Source: Aquiflexum balticum DSM 16537
GTDB lineage: Bacteria; Bacteroidota; Bacteroidia; Cytophagales; Cyclobacteriaceae
Direction: 5' to 3'
Length of the DNA: 64,000 nt
Assembly (NCBI RefSeq): GCF_900176595.1
Contig: NZ_LT838813.1
Coordinates: 5,536,001 to 5,600,000, forward strand
Shown here: positions 63,258 to 64,000 of the stretch, piece after piece
Numbering within the stretch: position 1 is the stretch's first letter
How the letters are laid out: every line of letters starts with the position of its first letter
Notes under the pieces: model-generated
Database searches by the model: none
The model's input: the letters and a program-made list of their open reading frames with translations, nothing else
Told to the model about the DNA's origin: nothing
Position numbers and translations under genes: made by a program

Positions 63258-63518
63258 ATGAAAGCAAATACACTTGAAGAAGCAGTCGCACTCACGAAAA
63301 AATTTACAAGTAAACCCTCCAATGAAGAATTATTGAAACTTTATGCACTTTATAAGCAGGCCACTGAAGGTGACAATACGGAGGAAAGACCGGGTGGATT
63401 TGATTTTGTGGCAGCAGCAAAATACAACTCATGGCTGGCTTTTAAAGGAAAATCCAAAGAAGATGCTACAAAAGAATATGTAGATTTGGTCAACTCAATA
63501 TCAGTCAAATATATGTAA
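63258..63518 (+). CDS. acyl-CoA-binding protein
   Basis: The 86-residue four-helix protein shows the ACBP pattern: LLKLYALYKQATEGDN, then the Pro-Gly loop ERPGGFDFVAAAKYNSWLAFKG-type (broken for length), and SKEDATKEYVDLVNSI. The conserved Tyr and Lys residues bind the CoA part. It buffers long-chain acyl-CoA in the cytosol. A single gene, normal length for the family. Confidence 0.92.
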   Translation: MKANTLEEAVALTKKFTSKPSNEELLKLYALYKQATEGDNTEERPGGFDFVAAAKYNSWLAFKGKSKEDATKEYVDLVNSISVKYM

Positions 63519-63606
63519 TTGACCATGATTTAGGCTGTAATTCAGAATTATCCTCTAGTAATCCACTAAAATTCTACAATAAATTTTAATATATTTCCAA
63601 TCTGGA

Positions 63607-63637
63607 TTTGGAAAGAAAAAAATTTTACTTACCTTTG
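63607..63637 (+). promoter_or_regulatory. Bacteroidota sigma-A promoter of helicase gene
   Basis: TTTG (63607-63610), 19 bases, TACCTTTG (63630-63637). Exact consensus and spacing for the Bacteroidota primary sigma factor. Transcription would start near 63644, giving a leader of about 98 bases. Confidence 0.85.
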
Positions 63638-63673
63638 CATCCGAATTTATAATTAATATTTTTCATACCGTGG

Positions 63674-63738
63674 GTTTCCTTACTGTCGCTTGATTTAGGG
63701 TACTTCTAGGAAATCATGGTTTGAAGAAGTAAGGAAAC
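63674..63738 (+). promoter_or_regulatory. helicase leader with two alternative hairpins
   Basis: GTTTCCTTACT (63674-63684) is perfectly inverted as AGTAAGGAAAC (63728-63738), three bases before the ATG. TACTTCT (63701-63707) is inverted as AGAAGTA (63725-63731). Both use 63728-63731, so only one can form. Confidence 0.6.
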
Positions 63739-63741
63739 ATC

Positions 63742-64000
63742 ATGGAAAAAGAATTAACATTCTCAGACCTTGGGATTTCAGCGGAAATCTTAAGGGCAGT
63801 AGAGGACATGGGCTATACCCAACCATCTACTATTCAATCACAATCTATACCTCTTTTATTGGAAGGACGAGATGTCATCGGTCAGGCCCAAACGGGAACT
63901 GGTAAAACTGCTGCATTTGGTATTCCAATCATTGATCAGGTGGATACTTCAATCAACAAACCACAGGCTTTGATTCTTTGCCCAACCCGTGAATTAGCGG
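63742..64000 (+). CDS. DEAD-box RNA helicase (3' end outside window)
   Basis: 86 codons are visible from the ATG at 63742. The Q motif (GYTQPSTIQSQSIPLLL) is followed by motif I (AQTGTGKTAAF, the ATP-binding loop) and motif Ia (PTRELA). The protein unwinds RNA, as in ribosome assembly or cold adaptation. MEKELTFSDLGIS is a typical DEAD-box start. A consensus promoter and a structured leader precede it. The C-terminal tail that would tell DeaD from RhlE is not in the window. Confidence 0.93.
   Translation, partial: MEKELTFSDLGISAEILRAVEDMGYTQPSTIQSQSIPLLLEGRDVIGQAQTGTGKTAAFGIPIIDQVDTSINKPQALILCPTRELA

Overview
The window looks like a chromosomal segment of a Bacteroidota bacterium, probably order Cytophagales and plausibly the Cyclobacteriaceae; the family level is inference. 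Supporting signs are AT-rich DNA, genes without Shine-Dalgarno sequences, a textbook Bacteroidota promoter (TTTG, 19 bases, TAnnTTTG at 63607-63637), MBOAT and FdtA-type polysaccharide genes, lipoproteins, and a SufBCDSE operon followed by DUF59 and bacilliredoxin genes. No rRNA, tRNA or CRISPR array was seen.

Region 1 (1-16.8 kb) is a minus-strand surface-polysaccharide locus. A winged-helix regulator (16759, TTG start) stands at its head. It is followed by a membrane protein, an FdtA-like cupin, a FemAB/GNAT-like transferase, a NeuD-like acyltransferase, a GT-C-like membrane protein, a polysaccharide deacetylase lipoprotein, a DegT aminotransferase, a methyltransferase, an MBOAT O-acyltransferase and its SGNH-like partner, which is cut by the window edge. 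The locus is split by repeat-rich islands (6.1-9.7 kb and 10.4-12.7 kb). These hold a GxxExxY gene, an orphan YgiT gene, a nucleotidyltransferase-like pair and two plus-strand paralogues of an unknown beta-rich family. Several island genes are bracketed by direct or inverted repeats.

Region 2 (17-36.6 kb) holds mostly single genes or short operons: an unknown protein with an outer-membrane-like protein, DsbA/FrnE, a Tat-exported aminotransferase, an AEC transporter, an XRE-S24 regulator, a double SRPBCC protein, Tex, a third member of the beta-rich family as a lipoprotein, two TlpA-like thioredoxins, a flavin amine oxidase, a nitrilase-family hydrolase, a C69 dipeptidase and a Uma2 nuclease. 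Degenerate heptamer arrays of the form TCTYNNN sit mainly at gene 3' ends, nearly always in one orientation relative to the gene. A MITE-like element lies at 36656-36824.

Region 3 (36.8-54.4 kb) has a quinone-reductase-like MDR, aconitase, an endonuclease/exonuclease/phosphatase gene split by an IS1634-like element flanked by about 391-bp identical direct repeats, an mlaEFD lipid-transport operon, a lone receiver protein, a DUF389 protein, a YCII protein, a sugar porter with a fructokinase-like kinase, an M14 carboxypeptidase and a small secreted protein.

Region 4 (54.6-64 kb) is core metabolism: an Lrp/AsnC regulator, the suf operon, citrate synthase, an acyl-CoA-binding protein and the start of a DEAD-box RNA helicase gene whose leader can form two mutually exclusive hairpins. 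Citrate synthase and aconitase supply consecutive TCA steps, and the suf operon supplies Fe-S clusters of the kind aconitase needs.
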